From Chlorobiota bacterium (GTDB lineage: Bacteria > Bacteroidota > Chlorobiia > Chlorobiales > Chlorobiaceae): a stretch of DNA of 64,000 nt. This document shows, piece by piece, positions 46,964-55,967 of this stretch. The DNA lies in the NCBI GenBank assembly GCA_016866305.1, contig VGMX01000001.1, positions 108,358 to 172,357 on the forward strand, read 5' to 3'. Under the pieces are notes generated by a model, which was given only the letters and a program-made list of their open reading frames with translations, made no database searches and was not told the origin of the DNA. Positions within the stretch are counted from its first letter, which is position 1. Each line of letters opens with the position of its first letter. The translations under genes and the position numbers were made by a program.

Positions 46964-48365
46964 GGCAGCCCGGATTCATCGCCTCCGCCTCGTCGAGGCT
47001 GAAAGCCGCGTTGACGATGGTGGCGGCAATCGCACTGCCCCCCTTGCGCCCCTCGATGACCGCTATCGGCGTCGCGACCGCAGCCGCCTTGAGCCGGTGC
47101 TTCGACTCGACCACGTTCACGAAGCCGACCGGAGCGCCGATCACCCCCATCGGCGCGAAGCTGCCGCGATGCAACAGCGAGGCCAGTTCAAGGAGTGCCG
47201 TCGGAGCGTTACCGATCACGAAGAGCGCGTCGGGATGCTCCCCGGCAGCGAGCCGTATCCCCGCTTGGCTACGCGTGATGCCCGCGCTTTTGGCCAGCTC
47301 CGCCACGCAAGGATCGTGCAGGTAGCAGTGCACGGCAATGCCGTAGCGCTCCAGCGCCGCCTTGCGCAGCCCCGACTGCACCATCGTCACGTCGGTGATG
47401 ATCGTCGCGCCACCGGCGGTGAGTGCCTCGTGCCAGCGTTGGATCGCGCCGGGTGAGGCGTGGAACAGCTCCTGCATCTCGAAATCGGCGGTGGTGTGGA
47501 TCGCGTGCATGACCGCCCAGCGCTCGTCGGAGGGACGATCGTCCGGCTTCATCAGCCCGGCGATGGTGCGGAAACTGTCGCTCATAATCGACTGGCCGAC
47601 CGTTTTCGACTCGCTCTCCTCCTCGCGCCTGAAGTAACCCCTTGGCGTAATCATCTGCTCGCCGGAGAAGAAGGTCGAAGCGTTGCCCACCAGCATTACG
47701 GTGAACATGTCGAGCGAGTCGGGATCGAACTCGCCGAGCGTCGTCAGCACCACCGACTCGTCGTCGCGCGAAACGTTGCGGACGATACCCACCGGTGTCG
47801 AGGGCGAGCGGTAGCGCAGGAACAGCTCCTTGAAGCGATGAATCTGCCAGTAGCGGTCGCGGCTGCGGGGATTGTAGAGCGCCGTCACGAAATCCGCCGA
47901 GGCCGCCGCCTTGATCCGGTTTTCGATTACCTCCCACGGCGTCATCAGGTCGGAGAGCGAAATGGTGCAGAAGTCGTGGCTCACCGGAGCGCCGAGCCGC
48001 GCGGCGGCGGCCTGAAACGCGCTGATGCCCGGCAGTACAGCGATGACGACATCGGGCCAGCGACCACTCGCGTGCAGTTCGGCAATCAGCGACGCCATGC
48101 CATAGATGCCCGAGTCGCCGGAGCTGACCACGACGACCTGCCGTCCCTCGGAGGCCAGCGCGAATGCTTGTTCGGCCCGCTGCATCTCTCCGGTCATGCC
48201 GGTTGAAACCTGCCGCGCGGTCGGGGGAATCAGGTGCGCGATGCTCTTCATATAGCCGGTGTAGCCGACAACGGCGTCAGCCTCGCGGATCGCTTCGAGC
48301 ACCTGCGGGATCATCATCGAGTCGCTGCCGGGGCCGAGGCCCGCGACGGTAATCCTGCCGTTCAT
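46956..48365 (-). CDS. cbiHC: Fused precorrin-3B C17-methyltransferase (CbiH) / precorrin-8X methylmutase (CbiC)
   Basis: A 469-residue fusion. Start MNGRITVAGLGPGSDSMMIPQVLEAIREAD at 48365, in ATGA overlap with cbiL. Residues 1-245 are CbiH: GLGPGSDSMM, VVSSGDSGIYGMASLI, VLPGISAFQAAAARLGAP and LYNPRSRDR. Residues 258-469 are CbiC: SFRTIAGLMKPDDRP, TADFEMQELFHASPGAI, TIITDVTMVQSG and APMGVIGAPVGFVNVVESKH. The two activities are an early (ring contraction) and the last ring step, so the fusion joins non-adjacent reactions. Confidence 0.93.
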   Translation of the reverse strand: MNGRITVAGLGPGSDSMMIPQVLEAIREADAVVGYTGYMKSIAHLIPPTARQVSTGMTGEMQRAEQAFALASEGRQVVVVSSGDSGIYGMASLIAELHASGRWPDVVIAVLPGISAFQAAAARLGAPVSHDFCTISLSDLMTPWEVIENRIKAAASADFVTALYNPRSRDRYWQIHRFKELFLRYRSPSTPVGIVRNVSRDDESVVLTTLGEFDPDSLDMFTVMLVGNASTFFSGEQMITPRGYFRREEESESKTVGQSIMSDSFRTIAGLMKPDDRPSDERWAVMHAIHTTADFEMQELFHASPGAIQRWHEALTAGGATIITDVTMVQSGLRKAALERYGIAVHCYLHDPCVAELAKSAGITRSQAGIRLAAGEHPDALFVIGNAPTALLELASLLHRGSFAPMGVIGAPVGFVNVVESKHRLKAAAVATPIAVIEGRKGGSAIAATIVNAAFSLDEAEAMNPGCHV

Positions 48366-49102
48366 GATGCAAAGGGCGAAAGGGTTGACTGTCGGCAGTG
48401 CGGTGAGCAAGCCAGCAGCGAAAAGTAGGGAATGGCGCGATCCCGCAAAGCGTCGATCTCCATCGTCAAAAACTCGCCCGCCATACCCACCTTTTCTGCG
48501 TAGAGGAAGGGTTGGGCGTACCGTTCGAGGAAAGCGACCAACTCATTTTTCACCGTGGAGAGCTTCATTACCACCACGGTGCTGTGCGAGGCAAGGGCAC
48601 GCTCAAGCTCGCCGATCTCGTCGATCTGCGCCAGCACGAGCACACTGTCGCTTTGCAACGCGAGCGGCATTCCGGCAGCCGACCCGGCGGCGATGAAGGC
48701 CGGAATGCCGGGCGTCATCGAGTAGTCGAGGCCGTCTCGCCGCGCCCGCTCGACGATGGCCAACGCGGTGCTGTAAAAGCCCCCGTCGCCGACGCTCACC
48801 ACCGCCACGCGGTGGCCTACCCGCACATCCTCCGCCATCGCGGCGTAGTTGGCCGCGTAACTCGCCTCAGCGGCCTCGCGCGAACGCGACATCGGCACCA
48901 GCATCCCCCGAAGCTTCGACGGATCGAGATCGTACGCTTCGAGAATGTCGAGCGCCACGCTCGTCACCACCCCCGAAGCGCTCACCGTTCCGGGATAGTA
49001 GATCACCTCCGCCTCCCTGAGCTGCGAGAGCGCCCTGATGGTGATGAGGCCGGGATCGCCCGGTCCGAGCGAAACGCACACGATAGAGCCTTGTTTTTCC
49101 AT
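48362..49102 (-). CDS. cbiL: Cobalt-factor II C20-methyltransferase
   Basis: Tetrapyrrole methylase adding the C20 methyl to cobalt-sirohydrochlorin, first methylation of the anaerobic corrin branch. The 246 residues include VCVSLGPGDPGLITIRALSQLREAEVIYYPGTVSASGVV, VAVVSVGDGGFYSTALAIVERARRDGLDYSMTPGIPAFIAAGSAAGMPLALQSDSVLV and VVVMKLSTVKNELVAFLE, matching CbiL/CobI. ATGA overlap couples it to cbiHC. A 203-bp repeat-bearing gap separates it from cbiK upstream. Confidence 0.92.
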   Translation of the reverse strand: MEKQGSIVCVSLGPGDPGLITIRALSQLREAEVIYYPGTVSASGVVTSVALDILEAYDLDPSKLRGMLVPMSRSREAAEASYAANYAAMAEDVRVGHRVAVVSVGDGGFYSTALAIVERARRDGLDYSMTPGIPAFIAAGSAAGMPLALQSDSVLVLAQIDEIGELERALASHSTVVVMKLSTVKNELVAFLERYAQPFLYAEKVGMAGEFLTMEIDALRDRAIPYFSLLACSPHCRQSTLSPFAS

Positions 49103-49144
49103 ATGTTCAACCCGTTATAGAAAACGCTAATCAGTTTTTTGATG

Positions 49145-49272
49145 TTGTCATTCTGAACGAAATGAAGAATCCAGTTTCTTCGGAAATACCTGATAATTGA
49201 ATACTTTAAAAAGCGTTACGAAACTCTTCAGGATTCTTCGACCGACTGCGTCGGACCCCCGACATGTCGGGG
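49145..49272. repeat. Dispersed REP-like palindromic element in the cbiK-cbiL gap
   Basis: The gap contains TCATTCTGAACGAAATGAAG followed by AATCC, then about 60 bp later GGATTCTTCGACCGACTGCG and the perfect 16-bp palindrome CCCCGACATGTCGGGG. GTCATTCTGA-type ends facing GGATTCTTC are a form of short dispersed intergenic repeat that I recognise from Chlorobi and other genomes. It interrupts an otherwise gapless gene block. Confidence 0.55.
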
Positions 49273-49305
49273 CGGCGCACACACACGAAACAACCCGCCC
49301 ACCCC

Positions 49306-50229
49306 TCACGACAACAGATCGATGCCATGGTCTTCGGCGGTTTCGAGAATCCGGCGGGCGAAGATCGCGGCGAAGCGGTCGTCCGAACCGAGGCCCTCCA
49401 TGCGGGTCTCGACCCGGCATCCCGCCGCCTCGAATACGCCTTTCCACGAGCCGGGATCGTCGTCGGCGATGTCGTTGTGCGCGTGGTCGCCCGCAGTGAT
49501 CATAAAGGGGTGCAGCAGCACCGACTTGCGTCCGCTGCCCATCACCTCGGCGACGATCTCCTCCACGCCGGGCCGCCCCTCGACCATGCCGATGTGAATC
49601 TGTGCGCCCGGATTGCGGCTGCGCATCACCTGGCAAGTTTCGTGAAACGCGCCAGACGAAAAGAAATCGTTGCCGTGCGCCACATAAACCAGCACCGCGT
49701 CGAGCTGGCGGGCTCGTTCGACATCGTCGTCGAACAGCGCGGCAACCTCCCCGATATCCTCCGCATAGTCGTGCTCCACGCCGCAGGTGCCGAGCGCCGG
49801 GCGCGACAGCACCACCTTCTCGAAGGGCGACCAGACCCGCTTGATGGTGCGGATAGACTGGAGCGCCGACACGTAGGATTTAAGATCCTCGAACTGCTCG
49901 CCGTGGTACATGTGGGTCGGTTGTACGATGACCGTCCTGTAGTTGCCGTCCTGCAAATTGCCGATCGCGCCGAGGAACCCCTGCACGTTCAGGAACTCGT
50001 CCGCCACCCCTTCGTCGAGCCACTTCCGGGGGTCGCGACGCCGCGCCGACCAGATGTTGCGCACCATGTTCGAGGTGAAGCAGTGCCGCACTTCAATGCC
50101 GGGAATCCGCGCCCGCACTTGCCGCCGGATGTTCTCCAGCGAGGTCAGCGCCGAAGGGTACGTGGTGCCGAAATGAGCGAGCAAAACCGCCTTCTTGTTG
50201 ATCTGCGAACGCTTTTTGTGTTTACTCAT
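49306..50229 (-). CDS. cbiK: Sirohydrochlorin cobaltochelatase, CbiK type
   Basis: Inserts Co2+ into sirohydrochlorin, committing it to cobalamin. The 307 residues begin KKAVLLAHFGTTYPSALTSLENIRRQVRARIPGIEVRHCFTSNMVRNIW. Metal-binding residues of the CbiK family are visible as the histidine in YVAHGNDFF, the glutamate in GMVEGRPGVEE and the histidine in ITAGDHAHNDIADDD. It has no obvious signal peptide, unlike periplasmic CbiK paralogues of sulfate reducers. It overlaps cobA by eight bases. Confidence 0.93.
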   Translation of the reverse strand: MSKHKKRSQINKKAVLLAHFGTTYPSALTSLENIRRQVRARIPGIEVRHCFTSNMVRNIWSARRRDPRKWLDEGVADEFLNVQGFLGAIGNLQDGNYRTVIVQPTHMYHGEQFEDLKSYVSALQSIRTIKRVWSPFEKVVLSRPALGTCGVEHDYAEDIGEVAALFDDDVERARQLDAVLVYVAHGNDFFSSGAFHETCQVMRSRNPGAQIHIGMVEGRPGVEEIVAEVMGSGRKSVLLHPFMITAGDHAHNDIADDDPGSWKGVFEAAGCRVETRMEGLGSDDRFAAIFARRILETAEDHGIDLLS

Positions 50230-51031
50230 GACTGTTCATTGTGATTTCCCTGCCTGGAGATTTTTCCCGATCCGTCTGATCTTGTTCCCCACCCCCTTCC
50301 GGAACGGCGTGTTCGCCGATGATGAACACCACCGGCAGCGGAAGCTCGCGTTCACGGAGCCGCTCGACAATCGTGCCGAGCGTGGCCGCGACCAGCGCCT
50401 GGTCGCTCCGCGAGACTCTCGAGACCGCGCACGCCGGAAGCTCCGGCGGCAGGCCGGACTCGATGAAGCGCCCGACGATCCTGTCGAGATGCTCGAAGCC
50501 CATGTACATCACCAGCGGCATGCCCGCCTTCATCAGCTCGATCACTGCCGCGAAATGCTCCAGCGAGTAATCGGCGGTCTGGCCGGTGCAGAAGAGCGCC
50601 GAGGTGTTCCGGTAGCGCTCGGTCAGCGGTATCCGGCAAAGCTCTGCGGCGGCGATGCCCGCCGTGATGCCCGGCAACACCTCGCACGGCGCTCCGGCAG
50701 CGGCGAGCGCGCGCACCTCCTCGATGCCGCGCCCGAACATGAAGGGGTCGCCCGCCTTCAGCCGGACGACGCATTTGCCCTCGCTTGCGTACCGGGCGAG
50801 CAAGTCGTTGATCTCTTGCTGCCGCGCCGTCTGATCTTTTCCGTCTCCGATGCGTTTGCCGACGGCGATCCTCTCCGCACCAAGCGGCAGCAGCGCGAGA
50901 ATCTCCGGACTGACGAGCGCGTCGTGCAGCACCACGTCAGCCAATTGCAGCAGCTTGTGCGCCCGCACGGTCAGTAACTCCGGATCGCCCGGCCCGGCCC
51001 CAACCAGCCAAACTTTGCCACTATGTTCCAT
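50222..51031 (-). CDS. cobA: Uroporphyrinogen-III C-methyltransferase
   Basis: SUMT, which makes precorrin-2 from uroporphyrinogen III by methylation at C2 and C7, the branch point to cobalamin and sirohaem. The 269 residues include [87 protein letters not shown] and [15 protein letters not shown], standard for monofunctional CobA. No precorrin-2 dehydrogenase domain is fused. It overlaps cbiO by 11 and cbiK by eight bases. Confidence 0.93.
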   Translation of the reverse strand: MEHSGKVWLVGAGPGDPELLTVRAHKLLQLADVVLHDALVSPEILALLPLGAERIAVGKRIGDGKDQTARQQEINDLLARYASEGKCVVRLKAGDPFMFGRGIEEVRALAAAGAPCEVLPGITAGIAAAELCRIPLTERYRNTSALFCTGQTADYSLEHFAAVIELMKAGMPLVMYMGFEHLDRIVGRFIESGLPPELPACAVSRVSRSDQALVAATLGTIVERLRERELPLPVVFIIGEHAVPEGGGEQDQTDREKSPGREITMNSHE

Positions 51032-51887
51032 TGATCTCCTGTCCCTCCTTCATCAACTTTAAAATCTTTCTGGCCCCGCTGATCGTCATTGCCGTGCCGT
51101 GTAGACCGAAACCGTCCTTTGTGGCAAGAATCTCGATCAGATGGGCGATGCGCGGCAGGCGAAGCCCGGCTTTTCTGACAAGATCGCGATGCTCGAACAT
51201 CGAAGCGACCTCGCCCTCAAACAGCACTCTCCCCCGATCCATCACGCAGGCCCGGTCACAGAAGAGCGGCACCATTTCGATGTCGTGCGTGGCGACAACC
51301 ACCGTCATGCCGGAGGAGCGTTGCAGTTCGCGGATGAAGCGCATGATGCCGTCCGCGCCTTTCGGATCAAGTCCGGCGGTCGGCTCATCGAGCAAGAGCA
51401 CCGACGGCTCCATCGCCAGCACCCCGGCCAGCGCCACCCGTTTTTTCTGTCCGAAGCTGAGGTGGTGCACCGGCTTGCGCGCCAGCTCCGCCACGCCGAC
51501 GAGCCCCATCGCCGCCTCGACCCTGCAGCGCACCTCCGGCTCCGGCAGGCCGAGATTGCAGAGGCCAAACGAAATGTCCTCGTAAACGCTCGACGCGAAG
51601 AGCTGCGCGTCGGGGTTCTGGAACACGATGCCGACCTCCTGCCGCAGGCTTTTGAGTCCCCGTGTCGAATAATCAAGCGGCTGATCGCGCAGCAGCACCC
51701 GGCCCGAGCATGGCCTGAGAATGCCGTTGAAGCTGAGCAGGAGCGACGATTTGCCAGCGCCGTTGCCGCCGAGCAACGCGGTAACCTGCCCCGCCGGGAT
51801 AGGAAGCTCCACACCATCGAGCCCCACTATGCCGTCCGGCCAAACGAACCTCAGCCCTTCCGTTTTGAGCATGCTCGGCGACGACAT
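51021..51887 (-). CDS. cbiO: Cobalt ECF transporter ATPase CbiO
   Basis: ATP-binding subunit of the CbiMNQO cobalt uptake system. The real start is [30 protein letters not shown] at 51887, TGATG-coupled to cbiQ; the tracked ORF adds 137 spurious residues. Walker A is [13 protein letters not shown], signature [21 protein letters not shown], Walker [14 protein letters not shown], with the H-loop histidine in VATHDIEMV. About 288 residues. Confidence 0.93.
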   Translation of the reverse strand: MSSPSMLKTEGLRFVWPDGIVGLDGVELPIPAGQVTALLGGNGAGKSSLLLSFNGILRPCSGRVLLRDQPLDYSTRGLKSLRQEVGIVFQNPDAQLFASSVYEDISFGLCNLGLPEPEVRCRVEAAMGLVGVAELARKPVHHLSFGQKKRVALAGVLAMEPSVLLLDEPTAGLDPKGADGIMRFIRELQRSSGMTVVVATHDIEMVPLFCDRACVMDRGRVLFEGEVASMFEHRDLVRKAGLRLPRIAHLIEILATKDGFGLHGTAMTISGARKILKLMKEGQEINGT

Positions 51888-52669
51888 CAGAAAAGCCTCC
51901 CGAAATGCGTTGCGATGGCGACGCAAAACAACGCCCCCTCGACCAGCGCGATGCCTGCAAGCGATGGCCTCTGCGCTCGCGGTGACGGAGCCAGCACACG
52001 AATCAAGCCGTCGTAGCCCCGGCACTCCATCGCCACATACACCTCCTCGGCGCGACGGGCCGAAAAGAAGAACAGGTTCGAGGCGAGCGACGCAAGGGAG
52101 CGGAATGATGCCGCCGTGCCCGCATAGCCGAGCCGTGAGCGCTGCGCGGTCGCCATCTCCGAGGCTGTCTCGAAGAGCAGGAAGACAAAGCGATAGACGA
52201 GCAACGTCATTTCGATAAGCAGCACCGGAATACCCAACGAAGCCATGGAGCGCCCGAGGTCGGCGACCGGCGTCGTGAAGGCGATGAAGTAGAGGCACGA
52301 AACCGACGCCAGCGCCTTGAACGCCAAGTGAATCGCCATCGCAAGGCCGGCTGAGGTCACACCGATGAAAGCACTGCCAACCGGAATCGAGAAAAGAAAT
52401 AGCTCTGGATGCACGGAAATATCAAACGCGACAGCTGCCGTTCCGATCATGAGAAAGGCTGCCGGAAGCAGCAGCCAGCGGAGATAGTCACCTGGCCGGA
52501 CACCTCCCTTCATGACGACCGAGGCACTCATCAGCCCAGAAACCAGCAGCGAAAACAGTGCGGAGTCCACCCAAAGCACCATTGCGATGGGTGGAAGCGC
52601 ATAGAGCAGCTTGTAGCCCGGCGCGACATCGCGCAGCCGGGAGCTTGCTGCGTAGTGGTCGAGCGTCAT
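51887..52669 (-). CDS. cbiQ: Cobalt ECF transporter T component CbiQ
   Basis: Transmembrane T protein coupling CbiO to the substrate-binding CbiMN. The start [30 protein letters not shown] at 52669 is TGATG-coupled to cbiN. Several membrane helices are followed by the conserved AxxxRG-type region: [50 protein letters not shown], whose ECRGY is the second coupling motif. About 260 residues. Confidence 0.9.
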   Translation of the reverse strand: MTLDHYAASSRLRDVAPGYKLLYALPPIAMVLWVDSALFSLLVSGLMSASVVMKGGVRPGDYLRWLLLPAAFLMIGTAAVAFDISVHPELFLFSIPVGSAFIGVTSAGLAMAIHLAFKALASVSCLYFIAFTTPVADLGRSMASLGIPVLLIEMTLLVYRFVFLLFETASEMATAQRSRLGYAGTAASFRSLASLASNLFFFSARRAEEVYVAMECRGYDGLIRVLAPSPRAQRPSLAGIALVEGALFCVAIATHFGRLF

Positions 52670-52971
52670 CACGGCTGCCCCGCACCGGCGGATTCGCCCT
52701 TGCCTCGCAGAAATCCGAGGCCATAGCCCAGCACGCCCGCACCCAGCGCCGCCTGCAACGCAAACAGCAGGCTCTCGACCTCCCCGCCCGGCGGCTCCCA
52801 GAACGGCGCAAACCATGGCTCGTAGCTGGGATACAATTCTGTGATTGCCTCCTCGGCTTGGCCGTCCGCGCCGCCGAACTCGGCATGTTTGAGCGTCATC
52901 AGCGGCACGACCGCCAGCGCGATCACCAGCGCCGCAAGCAGAAGATTCTTCAGGATCGATTTTTTCATCAT
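52669..52971 (-). CDS. cbiN: Cobalt ECF transporter component CbiN
   Basis: Small membrane subunit that activates CbiM in cobalt loading. The 100 residues have one helix at the N-terminus ([20 protein letters not shown]) and one near the C-terminus ([23 protein letters not shown]), with an acidic periplasmic loop [35 protein letters not shown] that carries the CbiN-typical GADGQAEE and YEPWF motifs. It overlaps cbiM (ATGA) and cbiQ (TGATG). Confidence 0.92.
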   Translation of the reverse strand: MMKKSILKNLLLAALVIALAVVPLMTLKHAEFGGADGQAEEAITELYPSYEPWFAPFWEPPGGEVESLLFALQAALGAGVLGYGLGFLRGKGESAGAGQP

Positions 52972-53723
52972 TTCACCTCCCCGGAAAGCGTTGCAGAACC
53001 GAACATGGTCTCACCGGCATACGAGAGGATGGCGTTGTAGACCATCACCGTCAGAATGCCCTCGCTCACGGCAAGCGGCACCTGCGTCACGGCGAAGATA
53101 CCGAGGAACTTGAACATGGCTGCGGCAAACCCGCCGGTCGCCGACGGAAAAGCCGCGGCGAGCTGGAGCGAGGTGACGACGTAGGTCACCAGATCGCCCA
53201 GCGCCGCGCCGAGAAAGACTGCCATAGAGCGTGGAGCCTTCATCCCGTCGGCGAGCTTGTAAATGCCGTATGACACAAACGGCCCGGCAATGCCCATCGA
53301 AAAGAGGTTTGCGCCAAGCGTCGTCAACCCGCCGTGAGCGAGCAGCAACGCCTGAAAGAGCAGCACTATCGCTCCAAGCACGCTCATAACCGACGGGCCG
53401 AACATGATCGCTCCGAGCCCCACGCCGGTCGGGTGCGAACAGCTTCCCGTAACTGACGGAATCTTGAGGGACGAAAGTACGAAGGCGAACGCCCCGACCA
53501 TCGCCAGCAGCAGCTTCATGCGCGGATTGTCGGCCACGATCTTGCGCATCAACCGGAAGCCGAGCACGAAAAAGGGCAACGACACTGCCGTCCAGAACAG
53601 GCTCCAGCCCGGCGGCAGGAATCCCTCCATGATGTGCATGGCATAAGCCTCGCAGCCACCGAGCAGCATGAAGGCCGCAGCCATCGTGGCCCCGGCGATA
53701 AAACGGAATTTCATGGTTTTCAT
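52968..53723 (-). CDS. cbiM: Cobalt ECF transporter S component CbiM
   Basis: Substrate-specific membrane protein binding Co2+ through its N-terminal loop. AAGGAGG precedes ATG 53723. A hydrophobic leader ends at [19 protein letters not shown], so processing before MHIMEG would expose the metal-binding His at position 2, as in known CbiM/NikM proteins. [23 protein letters not shown] is the conserved CbiM loop with the SCSHPTG motif. The 251 residues form about six or seven helices. It is first in cbiMNQO, 11 bp after the outer-membrane protein gene. Confidence 0.94.
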   Translation of the reverse strand: MKTMKFRFIAGATMAAAFMLLGGCEAYAMHIMEGFLPPGWSLFWTAVSLPFFVLGFRLMRKIVADNPRMKLLLAMVGAFAFVLSSLKIPSVTGSCSHPTGVGLGAIMFGPSVMSVLGAIVLLFQALLLAHGGLTTLGANLFSMGIAGPFVSYGIYKLADGMKAPRSMAVFLGAALGDLVTYVVTSLQLAAAFPSATGGFAAAMFKFLGIFAVTQVPLAVSEGILTVMVYNAILSYAGETMFGSATLSGEVK

Positions 53724-53734
53724 CGCTTCCTCCT

Positions 53735-54526
53735 TTAATTGAATCGTGCGGCCACGCCCAGCAGCACAGCCGTATCAGGCTCGGCATCGTTCAGCCCGCC
53801 CTTGATGCCAAGATCGAAATCGAAATCTTCGGTGACGCTGTAGATCAGGCCGCCAACCAGAAATGCGGGGTGTGTTCGCGACCCGCTCTCTTCGGCTGTT
53901 TCAATACCGATGTCGGCAACCGCCCTGAGCTTGTCGGAAACCGCATATTCGCCCGCGAGAGATGCGTTCCAGATGTGTTTGTTGCATGTAGCTGCATCCT
54001 CGTCAAGCTCATAGGCATTGCGATGGTAGCCAGCATTGGCATGAAGCGTCAGCGGGCCGAACTCTTTCGTGGCGATCAGCACCGCGCCGCCACTCACCCG
54101 CCCGGTGCCGAGGCCCTTGTCGGCGTCACCGGTCGGTAAGGAGATGCCGGGTTTCAGGGCAAGGCTGAAGCCGTTCTTTTCATTTTCGCAGAACCGCCAC
54201 TTGAGTTCAAGCGTCATATCACCGATACCGCTTTCATCGGCGGTAACCAGTTGGTTTTCCTTCACCTGATACCACAGGTATGGCAATCCGGCAACGATGT
54301 CGATGCCCTCCGATATACCGTAAGAAACCGCCACCGCAGCTTCGTTTTCCCGCTCTTTGATCCTGATACCTTCGCCGGTCTCACTGTTGGAGGAAAATCC
54401 GGTCGTGCACTCGATCTGCCAGCCGCCGTTACCTTGGGTGCCGGTATCGTCGGTAACAAGAGGATGGGCCGCATACGCCGGGGCAGCGCAGCACAGCAGT
54501 GCTACCGCCATAAGATTTTTTTTCAT
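53735..54526 (-). CDS. Putative outer-membrane protein in the B12-riboswitch transcript
   Basis: Predicted beta-barrel of about 263 residues. The start [39 protein letters not shown] gives a Sec signal cleaved near AYA-A. The mature part alternates short amphipathic strands with polar turns ([62 protein letters not shown]) and ends in an aromatic carboxy-terminal strand, LLGVAARFN. It resembles the MetA-pathway/transporter outer-membrane family. Its position between the cobalamin riboswitch and cbiM suggests a role in passing cobalt or corrinoid across the outer membrane; that is inference. Confidence 0.72.
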   Translation of the reverse strand: MKKNLMAVALLCCAAPAYAAHPLVTDDTGTQGNGGWQIECTTGFSSNSETGEGIRIKERENEAAVAVSYGISEGIDIVAGLPYLWYQVKENQLVTADESGIGDMTLELKWRFCENEKNGFSLALKPGISLPTGDADKGLGTGRVSGGAVLIATKEFGPLTLHANAGYHRNAYELDEDAATCNKHIWNASLAGEYAVSDKLRAVADIGIETAEESGSRTHPAFLVGGLIYSVTEDFDFDLGIKGGLNDAEPDTAVLLGVAARFN

Positions 54527-54931
54527 GGTCGTGTGTTTTGTTCTGTTAGTTAAAGAGCCAGAAAGGAACGGAAGCCAACGGATGACCGGTATCGGCAAAA
54601 CCATCATAACCCGCACAACGTTGTCAGCGAGTGACTGGGAAAGCATTGAAATGTTGAGTACTCCGTTGAGCCTCATGAATCGACAGCAACAGAAAATGCT
54701 CGTGAAGGTGGGAACGGCCCATTAAACGGGGTTCGGCAGTAAAAATCGCCGGGACGCCAAACGGTGAGCGGAACGGATCGTGATAGACAGGAGGAACGAA
54801 TCGACAGAGAAGCGAGCGGAACAGCCGGTTGCGCATTGCCGTTAACGATGCACGAACCCAGCCTACTCCGGAGGATGGAACGAGGGTGTGTTTCATGGTG
54901 TATGTTGCTTTATTCCCGAAGCGTTAAAAGA
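54527..54931 (-). other. Leader between the B12 riboswitch and the outer-membrane protein gene
   Basis: About 400 bp with no supported gene. ORFs on both strands here lack Shine-Dalgarno sites and family resemblance. The length is unusual for a riboswitch expression platform, so a promoter or a degraded gene could lie inside. Confidence 0.45.
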
Positions 54932-55125
54932 AATGAGGCAGGTCTTCTGACTTTCCCGGGTTTTACCAGCCTTCCCATCCCAAACCTGGGACAGTGGCAT
55001 TATTGGCGAACCTTTTCACCGGCTTTGCGGCCAGTGCGGGATTACAGCAGCGGGTACTGTTCCGGACTCTCACCGGATTCCCTTTTAAGCCCGCATGTCT
55101 CCATGCAGGGCACCACATAATCGAA
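54932..55125 (-). ncRNA. Cobalamin riboswitch (minus strand)
   Basis: On the minus strand the 3' end reads AGTCAGAAGACCTGCCT, the classical B12 box. Upstream lie GAATCCGGTGAGAGTCCGG, CGCTGCTGTAATCCCGC and GCCACTG, the conserved elements of the AdoCbl-class aptamer core in the right order. It faces the outer-membrane protein gene, cbiMNQO and the corrin genes, so cobalamin probably represses cobalt uptake and its own synthesis. The exact ends and any terminator were not resolved. Confidence 0.93.
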
Positions 55126-55435
55126 TGAAGTATAAGAAAAAGAGCGCAAGAGACAAATTTCCTGCTTAAGATTTTTTCGTACGGTTAGCCCCATATCCAG
55201 AGGAAAGCGCTACTCGCCTGGCCTCCGGACTGTAAATCTCTCGGGTCAATCCTCGAAGAAAACTTGTACCTTGACAATGGAGAGGTGGCGCTCAAACAGC
55301 AAAATGCGCATAAAATATTATAAAATAATTTTTTATGCGTATTCGAAATGAATATAAAAAACACAGTTGCGTCGCAGATATGAACAAACGCTAAGTATCG
55401 ATAAACAACGATAAAAAGAGAGGCTTTCAGACAAG
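55126..55435. other. AT-rich boundary with degenerate repeat remnants
   Basis: No gene is supported. It contains a motif GGAGAGGTGGCG (55281), close to words at 60427 and 62315, then an AT-rich inverted repeat built on CGCATAAAA / TTTTATGCG (about 55299-55340), then a TGCGTCGCAGATAT word resembling part of the att-associated repeat. It looks like an eroded copy of island-end sequence. Confidence 0.45.
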
Positions 55436-55469
55436 AAAAAAAGGCTTTCAGTGCAGAACCCCGAAAGCC
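55436..55469 (-). terminator. Rho-independent terminator beyond the tRNA-Val fragment
   Basis: On the minus strand GGCTTTC and GAAAGCC form a 7-bp stem with a 13-base loop followed by seven T. It lies about 20 bases past the tRNA 3' end and may be the native terminator of the tRNA-Val gene. Confidence 0.8.
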
Positions 55470-55486
55470 GATAAGTCATTATATTT

Positions 55487-55625
55487 GTGGGCGATAGAAG
55501 ATTCGAACTTCTGACCTCTACCGTGTAAAGGAAGAGCAAGATACTATATCTCATTATATTTATATTACTTACAGAGAAACTGTAAAATTTATCGTCGCAT
55601 ATACGTCGCAGTTTTGGGATCAAAA
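55487..55625 (-). repeat. att-like direct repeat with tRNA-Val(TAC) 3' fragment (left copy)
   Basis: Minus-strand 55488-55536 is the 3' half of a tRNA: anticodon arm around TTTACAC (anticodon TAC, valine), T arm AGAAG-TTCGAAT-CTTCT, and acceptor strand ATCGCCC plus A. The 5' half and D arm are absent, so it is not a working tRNA. The first 57 bases are identical to 62524-62580; similarity then continues through a TGCGACGTATATGCGACG motif. This is the usual footprint of integrase-mediated insertion at a tRNA 3' end. Confidence 0.85.
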
Positions 55626-55703
55626 TCCATGAACAACCATTAAAACCCATTACAAGAGCGCTGCTGGCTGAAACCCTTCCAGGTCACCACATGAAGTCTT
55701 TTA

Positions 55704-55967
55704 ATGGCATGGAATTTGATGAACAGCAAATCGCCTTACCTAACTGACCGGTTCAGGGGATTACGAAAAACACTTGCAACCGGGCAATCTCTCATGACAG
55801 AGCTTGCTGACTTCACGCAGTTGCTCCTGCCTCTCAGAAAAAAATACCCGACAGACTGTGAAAGCGAGTACTTAACGTTAGATTTGTCCAATTCTCGTCT
55901 GAAACAGGGCACAGACACCCTGAACTACTGCCCATACGGATCAGATTTTGCTCAGATAATCGAATAA
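55704..55967 (+). CDS. Small hypothetical ORF, doubtful
   Basis: An 87-codon frame (MAWNLMNSKSPYLTDRFRGLRKTLATGQSLMTEL...) with no recognised domain and no good Shine-Dalgarno site. Its last codons run into a 14-bp inverted repeat. Listed only because it is the longest frame in the 0.5 kb between the att repeat and fic. Confidence 0.2.
   Translation: MAWNLMNSKSPYLTDRFRGLRKTLATGQSLMTELADFTQLLLPLRKKYPTDCESEYLTLDLSNSRLKQGTDTLNYCPYGSDFAQIIE

Noticed and set aside
54624-54896. 90-aa minus-strand ORF between riboswitch and outer-membrane protein gene
   Set aside because: No Shine-Dalgarno site, no recognisable domain, atypical composition.
55200-55262. Possible tRNA-Tyr-like sequence around GGACTGTAAATC
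   Set aside because: Only an anticodon-like word; I could not pair the acceptor, D or T arms into a cloverleaf.
55594-55612. Conserved short peptide (KTATYMRR) encoded in the att-associated repeats
   Set aside because: Shared frame of about 13 codons with no start context; better explained as conserved recombination-site DNA than as a gene.
55333-55650. 105-aa minus-strand ORF across the left repeat
   Set aside because: It is a reading of the tRNA-Val fragment and flanking repeat (…TVEVRSSNLLSPT…), a well-known artefact of translating tRNA genes.
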